Source: Rhizomys pruinosus
Taxonomy: Eukaryota; Chordata; Mammalia; Rodentia; Spalacidae
DNA: 64,000 nucleotides
Assembly (NCBI GenBank): GCA_009823505.1
Contig: VZQC01006589.1
Span: 2,931,357-2,995,356, forward strand
Direction: 5' to 3'
Shown: piece by piece, positions 10,763-22,454 of the stretch
Layout of the letters: every line of letters begins with the position of its first letter
How positions within the stretch are numbered: the first letter of the stretch is position 1
Translations under genes and position numbers: made by a program
The notes under the pieces: model-generated
The model's database searches: none
Seen by the model: only the letters and a program-made list of their open reading frames with translations
Told to the model about the DNA's origin: nothing

Positions 10763-11974
10763 GACAGTTTTATTCTTGTGTCTTCTGCAGGCCATTTCAT
10801 CACAGGTGCCTGTTAAGGTTAAAGTGCTAAAATAAGAGGGTAATGATTTTAATTGACCCAAAGTAGTAGCTGTCATTTCAGTTAAAGTGTCTGAGATAAG
10901 AGAACTCCAGTCAGGGGATTTGTACTTTTGCATTGCTTTCCCGCTGTTCTGTGTACAGTGATAACCAAGCTTCTGAAGAAAAAGACCACAAATAAAGAGG
11001 CATTAAAAAAATCACTATTAGTAATGGTTTCTCAAGGAATTTCAGAGATGCGCTTTCACTAGGGAGCAAGGACTGCTGGCTGTTTGAGATAGTCACCCTG
11101 CAGGATGCTTACTGTGTTGAGTCTTACTCGGAGGGCTTTTAGTCAGATCACCCTATGAGTTTGCCTTTGATGCACCCTTACTGTGGCAGAAACATAGAAC
11201 TACTGGATAACACTTTTCTTTTTAATTGAAAATATATCTGGGCTCACAAACAGGGTAGACATCTGTATAGTAAGAGGGACTGAAGCCCTCCCTGGTCCTA
11301 AATGGCTTGGGATTGTTTTCAGCTGGAGTTCAATGAGAAGTAAAACCTACTGAGTACAGATTCCAGTCATCTGTCTAGTTTCTGCTCAGCCTGTTATACT
11401 CTTCCAGTGTACTCAATAAACTATTTTTCTATTATGGGAGAAACCCTCCTGAGTACAATTTTCTATTTTCCTACTGATATTAAAATAGTACCATGTTAGG
11501 TACATAGGAGATAGATTAATTCCTTCCATGCAGTACATGCCTTCCTGTAGGCATTTACTTAGTTTTCTCTTTGAACTCTGATTAAGAGGACTGGAGTCTT
11601 TTATACTAATAAGTTGGGTTTTGTGCTGTGAACAGCCATTAACGGTGAAGATGGTGAGAGGGAGGTGTTGCCAACCACTGCATAGAGCTCTCTGTGGCTT
11701 GTTATGGGCAGCTTCTGTCATTGGGAAGACAGCATGATCAAGCACTAAATCACACCTCACATGAGCTCAGTGTCTGAGTTTGTGACAGCTCTTGTATTGC
11801 TATAGAACCTTAACTGGAGCTCTGGAAATCCAATTAACTGGAAAAGGGGAGAAGATTATAGAAGGAGGATTCCTTTCTCAGAATGAACTTATAAAGGAGA
11901 ATTCTAAAATAACACCACAAAGGCAACCAGTAAAAATAGAGATTGATGTTGGAGTTTATTCTAGATGAACTTAA

Positions 11975-12280
11975 AATAATAAAGTGGTCTATCATAAGAC
12001 AAATGAAGCTGGGCATGGTGGTGCATGCCTTTAATCCCAGCATTCTGGAGGCAGAAGTAGGCAGATCTCTGTAAGTTCAGGCCAGCCTGGCCTACAGAGT
12101 GAGCTCCAGGACAGCTGGAGGTTGCAGGGAGACCCTGTCTTAAAAAGACAAAAAAAAAAAAGAAGAAAAAAGACAAATGAAGAAATGCTTTCTTAAAACG
12201 AACAGAAAATTGTGGAATAATAAAGTGGTTTATCATAAAACAAATGAAGAAATGATTTCTTGAACAGAAAATTGTAGAAG
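11975..12280 (+). repeat. tandem duplication of about 65-80 bp split by a B1
   Basis: The unit AATAATAAAGTGGTYTATC ... ACAAATGAAGAAATG ... ACAGAAAATTG occurs twice. In the first unit a B1 (12007-12165) is inserted, flanked by AAGACAAATGAAG on both sides. The duplication therefore predates the B1. Confidence 0.75.
12007..12165 (+). mobile_element. B1 SINE, sense
   Basis: Sense B1 starting GCTGGGCATGGTGGTGCATG, with GACCCTGTCTTAAAAAGAC and an A-rich tail. The AAGACAAATGAAG duplication marks the insertion site. Confidence 0.92.
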
Positions 12281-12326
12281 AAAGTTTAATAAATTAGACT
12301 AGGTAGATATGAAAAGGAACAAATTA

Positions 12327-12580
12327 GGGGCTGGAGAGATAACCTAGCAGTTAAGAGCACCGACTGCTCTTGCAGAGGACTCAGGTTCGATCCCCAGCAC
12401 CCACATGGCAGCTAAGAACCGTCTGTAACTCCAATTCCAGGAGAACTCCAGTTCCAGGGGAATCTGAGACCCTCTTCTGACCTCCGCGGCATTGCACGAC
12501 ACAGGTGCACAGACCTACATGCAGACAGTACATTCATACACATACAAAAAATAAAAAAATTAAAATAATAAAGAAAAGGA
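12327..12580 (+). mobile_element. B2 SINE, sense, duplicated-unit type
   Basis: Full sense B2 beginning GGGGCTGGAGAGATAACC, with B box GGTTCGATCCCCAGC and the paired CTCCAATTCCAGGAGAA/CTCCAGTTCCAGGGGAA unit. Tail ATACAAAAAATAAAAAAATT. Confidence 0.93.
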
Positions 12581-13267
12581 ACAAATTAGAAAATCTGGAA
12601 AAGAAAAAAATGATAGAAACATGTCAGTTATAATAAAACTAAAGGAAATTAGGGAATTCAGAATGGATACTCACTACCCCACTCCAGATAGATACTGAGG
12701 GAATAATATGTTATGAGACATGAAGGATCAGTTAACGTCCTTCAGCGTACATCTGACAGGAGCTGCAGTTGGAATGGCCAGCACATAACTTCTGTTGGTG
12801 TTCATCAGGAGATGGCTTGAGTGGGGAGACATACTGAAGAGGTGAACTAAACTCAGAGTTTTAGATTCAAGTGTGAACAAGGCTTGAGAGAAAATGAGTT
12901 GAGATGGAGTCTCTGTGAGGATATCTGGGAAGAGCTGTTTGATCTTTGCTTGGCGTTGGGTGTCAAATTCAAGGCTGAGCACTATTCGGTCTCTACCACT
13001 GAGCTGCACTCAGCCAAGGCCTGTGCTTGGGAAACTCTCAGCCCTCAGAAGCAAATAACAAGGACTGAGGAGGGCAAAGGCTGTTTTGGGCTTCGAGATA
13101 TCTGTCATTGGAAACTGACTTTGGTTTGCTTTGCTTTTGGTGGGGCTAGGCTCTGGTCTATATAGTGTTCATTTTTGTTTGGCTACTTTTTGGAATGGTA
13201 GTAATCATTTCTCTATACTGGGCATCAGCTTGTGTGGTGTTCTCTTAAAATTTCACATATACTTTTT

Positions 13268-13432
13268 CTTGGTTTTTTTTTTTTTTTGGTCTTTTCAAGA
13301 CAGGTTCTCCATGTAGCCTCAGCTGTCCTGGAACTCACTCTGTAGACCAGGCTGGCCTTGAACTCACAAAGATCCACCTGCCTCTGCCTCCCAAGTGCTA
13401 GGATTAAAGGCGTACGCTACCACGCCCAGCTA
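13268..13432 (-). mobile_element. B1 SINE, antisense
   Basis: Reverse B1 with a 15-T head, GGTCTTTTCAAGACAGG and GTACGCTACCACGCCCAGC. Low divergence. Confidence 0.92.
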
Positions 13433-13735
13433 AATGTCACATATACTTTTTAAGAAAAAAACCTTGAATTGTTTACTTGTGTGGGTAACAGTAATTTTGT
13501 TTCAAAAATTAGCTTAAGCCTAAGGGAAGTGAATTTTTATAGCTTTCAACGTAAACTAACATCTAGTCAAAAGAATGACCTTTCTGAGTCCCCCAGAGAG
13601 TCAGATTTCCAGTAAATTTGGATCGGATCCCTTAGAGCTATCAGGCATTTATAGTTTAATATACAACTGATAATAAAGTTTAGAATTTGAAATAGTAAGT
13701 TCTTGAATTATACCCAAGGAATATTAGTTACCAGT

Positions 13736-13955
13736 ATTTTTTTTTTTAATTTTGTATGTGTATGAATGTACTATCTGCATGTAGGTTTGTGCACCCGTGT
13801 CTTGCAATGCTGAGGAGGTCAGAAGAGGGTATCAGATTCCCCTGGAATTGGAGTTAAAGACGGTTCTCAGCTGCCATGTGGGTGCTGGAGATCAAACCCA
13901 GGTCCTCTGCAAGAGCAGTCAGCACTCTTAACCCTAGGCCATCTCTCCAGCTCAG
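13736..13955 (-). mobile_element. B2 SINE, antisense
   Basis: Reverse B2 ending CATCTCTCCAGCTC, without the 17-bp internal duplication. A repeated TTACCAGTATT on both sides (about 13729 and 13957) is the likely target duplication. Confidence 0.9.
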
Positions 13956-14002
13956 TTACCAGTATTACAGAAAGACATTGAAAAAAAAAGCTTTGTCCTG
14001 GT

Positions 14003-14330
14003 TTGGGGAGATTGGCTCAGTTGGTAAAGTGCTCGTTGCGCAAGCAAGAGAACCTGAGTTTAGCTCTCCAGCACTGCATAAAGAGGCAAGTGTAGTGGCA
14101 TGCACTTGTAATTTTGAGCTGAGGAGGCAGAAATGAGGTGGGTGTGGGGAATCCCTGGCTCTTGCTGACCACTTAGTCTTGTCAAAATTGGTAAGCTCCA
14201 TTTTCAGTGAGAGATTCTGTCTGTAAAAATAAAGTGGAGAGCAACAGGGAAAGGTACTTCACATTGACCTCTGGCCTACACATGCTCTCATACAAATTCC
14301 AACAAATGGGCACACACATTCATACCTCCC
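14003..14330 (+). mobile_element. B4-like composite SINE, sense
   Basis: A tRNA-like head (GAGATTGGCTCAGTTGGTAAAGTG) is followed by a B1-like middle (GTGGCATGCACTTGTAAT) and the GTGGAGAGCAAC ... TTGACCTCTGGCC end typical of the rodent composite tRNA/B1 SINEs. Confidence 0.65.
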
Positions 14331-14347
14331 TCCCCGAGTCTTTGTCT

Positions 14348-14515
14348 TAACCAAGCATAGTGGTACCCAAGTGTAATCTAGTACTCGGGAGGAAGAGTGG
14401 GGTGATCAGGAGTTGAAGTTTATCCTTGGCTACACAGTGAGTGTGAGGCCAGCCTGAGAGACCTGTCTCAAAACACCAGCCAAACCAAACCCAAACAAAA
14501 CAAAACTCTAACTAT
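14348..14515 (+). mobile_element. B1-like SINE, sense, degenerate
   Basis: AAGCATAGTGGTACCCAAGTG, GTACTCGGGAGGAAGAG and GACCTGTCTCAAAACACC preserve the B1 layout with heavy divergence. Confidence 0.55.
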
Positions 14516-14769
14516 AATTATGATGGCCTCTAATGAAGAACTGGGTGAACAGTTTGTGCAGTCTTCAGTCAGTAGCAATAACTTTGAAGTCCTGAGGGAG
14601 AAAAAAAAGTATGCTTTTGCAGTTACTTGTTTTCAGATATCCTTTACATGAAGTATAGTTTATTGTATATTATGTACTTGTTATATAGTATATAATACAC
14701 TGTAGAATGTTGTATAGTTATATGTAATTTACATATATTTACAGCTGCCAAGTTAATATTTCACAGGAT

Positions 14770-15015
14770 TCATTTTTTAGCATTTTTATTTTGGAATAGC
14801 ACACATGCATAGATCATAAAAACCTGGGGGTGGGATGGGCAGCCTGTATTTCCTCTATTACTAACATCTTATTATCCCCCCAAACCAATTGCCATTAGGA
14901 AACTGTGATATCCACAGAACCATTTATTCAGATTCACCAGTTTGACATCTGCTCATCCTGTGTTTGTGTATCTGTTTATAGTTTGTGCAATTTTATCACA
15001 CAAATAGATTTGTGT
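14770..15015. mobile_element. ancient mammalian L1 3' remnant
   Basis: CTCTATTACTAACATCTTATTA and the following TTTATTCAGATTCACCAG resemble old mammalian L1 3' sequence. Too diverged to orient confidently. Confidence 0.3.
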
Positions 15016-15034
15016 GATCTCTGCCATCAGAGCT

Positions 15035-15290
15035 TTCATCTGGGGAGGGGGCTCAATGGATAAAGCACTTGCTGTGCAAGTGTGAGAACTGGAGTTTGGA
15101 TCCCCAAAACCCATGTCAAAATCAGGCAGCTATATTGTCTGCCTGTAATCCCAGCTCTGTGGGGTCAGAGATCGGATCCCTGGGGCAAGGTGGCTAGCTA
15201 CACTAGCTGGAATTGGCAAGTTCCAGGCTTATTCCTGCCTTGGTATATTAAAGGGGAGAGACTCAAGGAAAACAGATATTAACATCCACA
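15035..15290 (+). mobile_element. B4-like composite SINE, sense
   Basis: GCTCAATGGATAAAGCACTTGC head, GTAATCCCAGCTCTG middle and AGCTGGAATTGGC are characteristic of the composite tRNA/B1 SINE also seen at 58247. Confidence 0.6.
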
Positions 15291-15540
15291 AAAAATTGTC
15301 TTTCATAAATTAATTAAAAATTTTTTAAAAATTAAAATTGTTTTTGCTTTTATCTGATTCATGACTGTTGGCATTTTTGTGTGTAATATACAGCTTCTGA
15401 AAGCAAAGTAAAATACAAAAGGATATGTATCAAAAGAACTAATGTGATAGATTTTTTTTCTTTAAAATTTTTGTTTCTATTTCAAAAGTTCTTCTGTACA
15501 TACTTTTGATAAAATTTTGCATGTAAGTACAAATAAAGGT

Positions 15541-15758
15541 TTTTTTTTTTTTTTGTGTGTGTGTGTATGTATTGCCTGCATGTATATAAGTGCACCCGTG
15601 TTGTATGGTGTCTATGGAGGTCAGAAAGAGGGTGTTTGATTCCCTAGGAACTGGAGTTACAGATAGTTGTTAGCCACCGTGTGGGTGCTGGGAACTGAAC
15701 CCAGGTCCTCTGCAAGAACAGCCAGTGGTCTCAACCACTGAGCCATCTCTTCAGCCCC
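15541..15758 (-). mobile_element. B2 SINE, antisense
   Basis: Reverse B2 with a long T head, TATGTATTGCCTGCATG and GAGCCATCTCTTCAGCCCC. An older type without the 17-bp duplication. Confidence 0.88.
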
Positions 15759-15779
15759 ATAAATAAAGTTTTTGTGCTT

Positions 15780-15935
15780 TTGCCTGGTGTGGCAGCACAC
15801 GCCTTTAATCCCAGCACTCTTAATCCCAGCAGGCAGATCTCTGTGAGTTCAAGGCCAGCTTGGTCTACATAGCAAGCTCCAGGCCAGCTAGGACTAAAGG
15901 GAGATCCTGTCCCAAAAAGAAAAGGGGGAAAAAAA
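15780..15935 (+). mobile_element. B1 SINE, sense
   Basis: GCCTGGTGTGGCAGCACACG through GATCCTGTCCCAAAAAG. CACTCTTAATCCCAGCAGGCAG shows a small internal deletion/repeat. Confidence 0.85.
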
Positions 15936-17349
15936 GTTTTTGTGCTTTTATCATTCTTGGAGATGGTATCTTATTGAATATATAAAGAGTTCATCTCTGT
16001 TTAGGAAAGTTATAGTAAGGGTTTGTGTGTCTACATTTCTTTTTTAAGCCCACTTTACTGAGAGATGATTGACATAAAAAGCATCTATATTTAAAAAGAA
16101 CAAAAAATATATACACAGTGAATTTGAGGTTAGTGTATACCTGTGAAGCTGACCACTATTAAGGAAGGCTATAGGTTTAGCTATCTTGTTCCAGAGTTCC
16201 CTCCTGGCACTATTGTGTGTGTGTGGGGGGGGAGGATGACAGGGAAGAAGAGGGGTGGTTACTGGTAAGAATTAATATAACATCAAAGATCTATACTTCT
16301 GGACTGTTTCAGATGTACAGTATTGTAAGGTATGGGCATATTCTCTATGGAAGCTCTGCAGAGCTGCTTTTTCTTGCATAACTGATACTTTGCACTTTTG
16401 TGTATCATTTCTATTAGAATGGTTCTTTTTTTACCAAGTTGCCAGGCATTCCAGGTGCCCTGATGCCTGCTGCAAATATTTTTATGTGTGCCAATTAGCA
16501 AGTTGTTTATAAATTGGGCTTTGAAATCTTAACCTTACCAGTTATCTCCATTCCGGATCATTCCCAGCAAGTTAACTGTTTCTATTGAGGGAGGGCAACC
16601 ACCTGTGATGATGATGGCCATTATGGTGGTGTGCATGTCTGTGCTGTGAGAACAAACACTTTGCAACATGCCATTTTGATTTGTATTTCATTTGTTTTGT
16701 TTTTATACCTCTGCTTATTACACTGAATGAAACAGCTTCTAGCCGGGATCATAGCAGAACCCGCTTTTCTCTCTGAGTATACTATCTTTGCTTTGGATTC
16801 CTCCAAACAGCCTAAAACACAGAGTGACAGTGTGGTGAGTCCTTCCACCGCTTTCTGTGTTCCCTTTGGAGAAGCAAACATAATTTGGCAATTGTAGAAA
16901 CAAATCTCATGTGGCTTATCACTGACTTCATTCAAAGCATCTTCAGTGTCCTGTTGCTAACCCTGCTCTAAAAAGTCAGAATGAGTTGCTGAGTTTGGTG
17001 GCTAGTCTGCTTCTTGGTAACTTTATAACAGCATCAAAATAACACTTAGTTTTCACTAACATAGTGAAGGCCACTTTCACTTGTCATAAGCACTTAAATG
17101 TTCTCCCTTAGAAATGTTTGCTTATTAACTAGAAAGCAATATGTATTCCTAGAAATCTCTATTTTACTGTTGAAGAGGGTGGGAATCTTTTGAGATGTGA
17201 CTGATATTTTAAGAAAAATAATTATTGTGTAATTAAAGCGTTACATAGGTAGGTAGATCTTTTTTTTTAATTTTGAAACTATGTAAGAATTGCATCTTAT
17301 TTTGCAGTTACTACTTTTCTGAGTATTAAACATCTGAAATAGTTGTCTT

Positions 17350-17615
17350 ATTTTTATTTGTTTAAAAAATATTTTTATATATTTATTTATTTTATTTATT
17401 TATGTGTGTGAATGTACTGTCTGCGTGTAGGTTTGTGCACCTGTGTTGTGCAATGCCGCGGAGGTCAGAAGAGGGTGTCAGATTCCCCTAGAACTGGAGT
17501 TCTGGAATTGGAGTTACAGACGGTTCTCAGCCACCATGTGGGTGTTGGGGATCGAACCTGGGTACTCTGCAAGAGCAGTCAGTGCTCTTAACTGCTGGTC
17601 CATCTCTCTAGCCCA
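17350..17615 (-). mobile_element. B2 SINE, antisense, duplicated-unit type
   Basis: Reverse B2 with TATTTAT-rich tail, CCGCGGAGGTCAGAAGAGGG, duplicated GGAGTT unit and end CCATCTCTCTAGCCC. AGTTGTCTTATTTTTA repeats on both sides (17341 and 17615), giving a target duplication. Confidence 0.92.
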
Positions 17616-17867
17616 GTTGTCTTATTTTTAAACTGAATTCACATAATTCTTAACTTTGTATAAAATTTTATTTTGGGGAAGTAGACATTTTCCTATATGG
17701 AGTATCTGGTAGATCCATAATTTAATAAATTAAAATTTAGAGATTTGTTTATCAAGGATAGCTTTTGGCATTAGTTGGGACACTGATTGAACTAGGTTTA
17801 CAGTTTTCCAAGTAATGAGAATTGTGTTAACTCACTTGGTAGATGGTAATAAAAATAGAACCTTTCA

Positions 17868-18035
17868 CGCCAGGCGTGGTGGTGCATGTCTTTAATCCCA
17901 GCACTCGGGAGGCAGAGGCAGGCAGATCTCTGTGAGTTCAAGTCTACATAGCAAGTTCCAGGCCAGCTAGGGATACAGGGAGATCCTGTCTCAAAAAAGC
18001 AAAAAAATAAAAAAATTAATAATAATAATAGAACC
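17868..18035 (+). mobile_element. B1 SINE, sense, with (AAT)n tail
   Basis: CGCCAGGCGTGGTGGTGCAT through GATCCTGTCTCAAAAAAGC, then an A-rich tail with an AAT run. AATAGAACC duplicates flank it. Confidence 0.88.
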
Positions 18036-18410
18036 ATGAAGTCAGTGAAGGCTTGTTATACATGTGGCCAGTAGTAATCTCCATTTCCAGTCTTAACTTG
18101 GACATGAAAAATAAAGCAGCTCAGGGTGAGAAAGAGCCATCGAGTGGCATTTGAGAAGCTGGTTTCTCTTCAGCTCTGGTTGCTAGGAGACCTCACTGGT
18201 TACAGCACTGACCTGGGGACTATCAGAGTTTTAGTGAGACAGAAACTACCAGCTTACTCTAAAGATGTGAGACAGTATGCTGCATAATTCATAAAGTACT
18301 TATAGAAACTTCACAATTCCCATAAGTAGAATACATAAAAATAATTCCTGTTGTCAAAATTTCTGTAAGATAAAAGTGGGGGCTTTAAATTATTTAAAAT
18401 AAACTTAAGA

Positions 18411-18600
18411 AGCTGGGCATGGTCATGTATGCCTTTAATCTGAGCAGAGGTAGAGGCAAGGCAGGTGGATCTCTGAATTCAAGGCCAGCCTGCTCTACAT
18501 AGTGAGTTCCAGGACAGCTGGGGCTGATAGGGAGACCCTGTCTCCAAAAGAAAGAAAGAAAGAAAGAATGAATGAATGAATGAATTAATTAATAATCTAA
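18411..18600 (+). mobile_element. B1 SINE, sense, with GAAA/GAAT tail
   Basis: AGCTGGGCATGGTCATGTAT through GACCCTGTCTCCAAAAG, followed by (GAAA)n, (GAAT)n and (TAAT)n microsatellite growth from the tail. Confidence 0.85.
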
Positions 18601-18643
18601 GTAGACTCAAAAAGTCTAATTTTATTTAAAATTTGTTTTTTCT

Positions 18644-18875
18644 TGGGGCTGGAATGATGGCTCAGCAGTTAAGAGCGCCAACTGCTCTTGCAGAGGACCA
18701 GGTTCGATTCCCAGCACCCACATGGCGGCTAAGAACCGTCTTTAACTCCAGCTCCAGGGGAATCCGATGCCTTCTTCTGACCTCGCGGCATTGCACAACA
18801 CAGGTGCACAAACCTACATGCAGACAGTACAGCCATACACATAAAATAATAACAACAACAATAATAATAATAATA
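18644..18875 (+). mobile_element. B2 SINE, sense, with AAC/AAT tail
   Basis: GGGGCTGGAATGATGGCTCAGC, GAGGACCAGGTTCGATTCCC and CTCCAGCTCCAGGGGAATCC (no 17-bp duplication). The tail has grown into (AAC)n(AAT)n. Confidence 0.9.
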
Positions 18876-19725
18876 ATGAAATTTGTATTTTCTCTATAAA
18901 AAGTTTTTCTTCCCATGGAACAAAGGGAAACTATAGATTAATCTTTTCTGTATCATAAATATTTAGTAGGTATTTATCACAAAAAGGTTTACCAAGGACT
19001 GACTGTTCTTTCATTTTGTTCTTAAAAACATACTTCTCTCTTCACTCCAAATTTGAAAAAATGCTGTATCTTTAGTGCTCAGCAGTCAATATAGTGGTTG
19101 TAGAAAGAATGAAAAAGGTGTAATTGACGTGATTGTGGAAAGACTGAAAAAATGTAATTGAAGGGAAATTTGGCAGAGCAGCTCTTTGTACCTTTGCATT
19201 AATTACACTTTAAAGGGACTTTCCTGTATCTAAGAGTTTTCTCCAGTAAAAGTTGAGTATCAACATGTTGAGAGAGCTCTTCAGGCTTGGGTTTGGGAAA
19301 AGGCCTTTCAGAGGTCTTACTCTGAAGGAAGTGCCGAAGCAAGGATTCCACAAGCATTTATTGAGAGCTCACCATTAGGCAAAATGTTAGATGCTGGCCA
19401 CCAAGATGCAAAAGTCGTTTCCTGTCCCTTGAGAGGTTATAGTTCATAGACACAAAGTTGTTGACATTTGTTTATAGCACAGAGGAATTAAGGTTGTATA
19501 GGAGAAAGTAAGAAGCAGCCATAGGGAATGTTGAGCCAGGTGGGGCTTCACAAAGGAAGGGGCTTCCAAATACTGAAAAAGCAAACAGCAGAAATGAAGA
19601 TGTGCCAGAGTGTCAAAATCTCATATTTTGCTTCTAGAGATTCATAAATTAAATTACATCCTCTCCTTAGCCATACACTACTTATTCAGATATAAAGTTA
19701 GTATATAAATTTAAAAATATATTCA

Positions 19726-19830
19726 GGGCTGGACATGGTTATGCATGCTATAATCTCAGCACTCAGGAGGTATAGAAAGGAGAAGCAGAATTTTGGCCAC
19801 CTGAGACCTTGACTCAAAACAGACAAGCCT
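19726..19830 (+). mobile_element. B1-like SINE, sense, shortened
   Basis: GGGCTGGACATGGTTATGC, CTCAGCACTCAGGAGG and GAGACCTTGACTCAAAACAG. The middle third is missing or altered. Confidence 0.5.
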
Positions 19831-19965
19831 GAGCTGGAGAGATGGTTTGTTAAGAGCACTTAGATCTTGCACCCACATGGTGATTTCAACACCTCTTTCT
19901 GATCTACCCAGTATACATACATGCAAGCAAAACACTTGTATAAATAAAATAAAAATATTAAATCT
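19831..19965 (+). mobile_element. B2 SINE, sense, internally deleted
   Basis: GAGCTGGAGAGATGGTTTG head and TTGCACCCACATGG body, then directly the ATACATGCAAGCAAAACAC tail. Most of the body is deleted. Confidence 0.6.
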
Positions 19966-19971
19966 TTTTTT

Positions 19972-20203
19972 TGGCCTAGCGGTTATGAGCGCCGACCGCT
20001 CTTGCAGAGGACCCGGGTCCGATCCCCAGCACCCACATGGCGGCCGAGCCATCTGAAACTCCAATTCCAGGAGAACTCCAGTTCCAGGGGAGTCCGACAC
20101 CCTCTTCTGACCTCCGCGGCATTGCACATCACGGGTGCACAGACTTGCATGCAGACGATACATTCATACACATACGGAAATAAATAAAATTAAAAAAAAA
20201 ATT
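19972..20203 (+). mobile_element. B2 SINE, sense, head slightly truncated
   Basis: Starts at GGCCTAGCGGTTATGAGC, so the GGGCTGGAGAGAT head is missing. The rest is close to the young type with the duplicated CTCCAATTCCAGG/CTCCAGTTCCAGG unit. It is the third SINE in a row. Confidence 0.9.
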
Positions 20204-20903
20204 CTTACTAAAAACAAGCAAATAAAAATATAGGGAAGAGGACCTTTAAATATTGTTTTAAAATATTGTGCTCTTTGTGTGTTTGAGAGATGATATTTCA
20301 AACAGAGAGCAGCTTTCTCGCCTAGACCACAGTCACATGTCAAGTGATTTCCTTAAAGCAGAATATGGGCCCTCTGGCCACTCTTTCTTCTGAACTATTC
20401 TATGGAGCCCTTTCATAACCTTTGTTCATAATTTAAATATTTTGAATCTTATAGTATATCATGTAGTGTATTTTTAGGGCTAGAAAAATCTTCATTATGA
20501 TGTTAAACAATATGCCATTGTGTATCAGCTTGTAATTGAGTGGTGAACAGGAAGGTATATTAGTTCCCATGTTCTCCTATCCTTTCTTCCTATGTAACTT
20601 TTAAAAAATGCCTTAGATTGTTAAAAAATTAGTAACATATTTTACAGGGAAGAAAAGGTCCTTAAAAAGTTTTTTTTTTTTAATTAGGGAAAAAACTTAA
20701 CCATATTATAAAAGTAGAAATAGTAATAATGATGTAAGTCTTCCTTCCCACCCTCATGTGCATTACCCAGTGTCAACAATGAGTAACCCATGACCATTCT
20801 GTTGAATCCATTACCACCTAATCTCACACTACCCTAACCACACCACTGCCACCTTCCCCACATACATCTTCCCATTTTGGATATTTGTAGGAAATTAAAT
20901 TCT

Positions 20904-21035
20904 AAACCAGGAGTGGTGGTACACACCTATAAACTCAGCACTCTAGAGGCTGAGGTGGGAGAATCATTTGTGCTCAGGAGTTTAAGATTAGCTTGGGCAA
21001 CTTAGTGCCACCCCATCTCATAAAACAGAAACAAG
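20904..21035 (+). mobile_element. old 7SL-type SINE monomer, sense
   Basis: AACCAGGAGTGGTGGTACAC, GAGGCTGAGGTGGGAGAATC and AGCTTGGGCAACTTAGTG keep features of an early B1/FLAM-like monomer (the GAGAATC and GGGCAAC stretches lost in younger B1). Confidence 0.5.
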
Positions 21036-21064
21036 AACTTCAAAAGCAATCCTTTTTACCAGTG

Positions 21065-21400
21065 TTCTAGTTTGGTTTTGCTGCTGTGATAAAACACTAA
21101 CCAAAGTCAACTTAGGGAGGAAAGAGTGTATTGCATCTTACTCTTCAAAGATAGTTTATCACTGAAGGAAGTCAGGGTGGGAACTCCAGGCAGGTACTGA
21201 AACACAGCATGCTTTCTTATACAGCCCAAGACCTGGCCAGGAATGGGACCACTCACATATCACTCAGCACTCAAGAAAATGCCTTACAGACTTGGCCATA
21301 GGACAGTCTGATAGAGGAAATGCCTCAGTTGAGGTGCCTTTTCTCAGGTTTGTCATGTTCACAACTGAAGTATCCATCACAACCCATATGTATTTTATTC
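21065..21400 (-). mobile_element. MaLR-like LTR, antisense
   Basis: TTCTAGTTTGGTTTTGCTGC followed by TGTGATAAAACACTAACC matches the reversed 3' end of rodent LTRs of the MaLR group. The body (GGAAGTCAGGGTGGGAAC) is diverged. Subfamily uncertain. Confidence 0.45.
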
Positions 21401-21570
21401 TCTGAAAGATAAAGGCTAAAGTATAGGACCACAATATAGTCACCACACCTAAAAATTAGTTATTAAATGCCCGATTTGTCTTAAAAACAGTTTTGCCAAG
21501 TTTGTGCACCTTTTCTACTTAGATAAGTTAGATTTGGTACTTAAGGTTCCTTAGCTGTAAAGGTAGAGAA

Positions 21571-21590
21571 GAATATATATATATATATAT
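21571..21590. repeat. (TA)n microsatellite
   Basis: A run of about ten TA dinucleotides. Confidence 0.9.
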
Positions 21591-22370
21591 GTACCATTTA
21601 ACTCTGAAACAAAGTGGCCACTGATGTACTTGGTGGAATGCTTTTGTTTAAAACATGGAGATTGTTTTTTATCATGAATTACTTCTGTAGGAGAAAAAAC
21701 TCGTAAGGTGATGTATTATCCTTGCTGCACAGAACTTTGAATCTCAAAGCATCATGAACATAATCCCTGCAGTCTACTGTATGGTGTCATCAGAACCTTG
21801 CTTACTTTGCAGCATTGGTCTCACCAAGGGAACAACACAGAAAGCTATTACATGTAAAAGAAGAAACTTTGAATCAGAGCTTTTTTTCTGAAAATAGTTA
21901 CACTAGTTTGAACTGCTGACTTCAAATGAATTGAAGCATTTCAGTATCTTGTTAATTTTTTAAAATAGCATAGCCCAAATAATTTTAGATTGGTTGTACT
22001 TTTATTGTAGGGAACAGTTAACTTTACTCCTTTTTGGATAGTTTTCTATTTGAGTATGTTTTGCTGATTGAATCCCTGTTGTCTTTTGTCATGGGGTCAG
22101 AAGTGGGGGCATGGTAGGAAGAAGTAATGTGATTAGCTTAAAGTAAATTTGCTGCATACTAATCTTTGCCATTTAATTTCACTGATTAAAGCAAAGTGAA
22201 TTCTGTAATACTCACCATACTAGTTTTGCCTTGCATGAAAGCATTCTAATAATGACCAGTTACTAATTTTATTCAATAGATAAATCTAATAGGTTTTGGT
22301 ACTTTGTTTTTAACAGTTGCAAAACTTTAATTTTCTGCTCTTTTTTTTAATGTTTCTTTCTTGTTCCTAG

Positions 22371-22436
22371 AATGCATCTACTCAAGCCACAAAATATCCA
22401 GATGGTGTTAATAGAAGTGAACCAATTGCTCCTCAG
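22371..22436 (+). CDS. Golga4: Golga4 small cassette exon (22 residues)
   Basis: This 66-bp exon encodes NASTQATKYPD...RSEPIAPQ, phase 0 at both ends, with acceptor CTTGTTCCTAG| and donor CAG|GTTTGC. It corresponds to the short insert between the first serine-rich exon and the SGDTQ exon found in some golgin-245 isoforms, so skipping it keeps the frame (NRE joins SGD). The peptide is polar with no motif I recognise. The donor departs from GTAAGT (it has TT at +3/+4), consistent with inefficient inclusion. An antisense B2 begins only 18 bases into the following intron. I infer alternative splicing from the family's known isoforms; the window itself shows only the intact exon. Confidence 0.85.
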
Positions 22437-22454
22437 GTTTGCTACTACTGATAT

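Larger units (their letters stand above)
6025..22370 (+). other. Golga4: Golga4 intron, 16,346 bp
   Basis: A large intron filled with SINEs and old L1 pieces listed separately. Stretches without a feature I can name are 6030-6630, 6840-7225, 8185-8480, 10770-11970, 12585-13265, 13440-13730, 15295-15535, 16165-17345, 17620-17865, 18040-18410, 18880-19720, 20210-20900 and 21405-22370. About 16045-16160 may be an ancient L1 remnant. An imperfect tandem duplication of about 36 bp lies at 19102-19161. No other exon was recognised. Confidence 0.85.

Noticed and set aside
12728..13165. Overlapping 93-codon frames on opposite strands
   Set aside because: They are shadows of each other with no family resemblance, splice logic or promoter.
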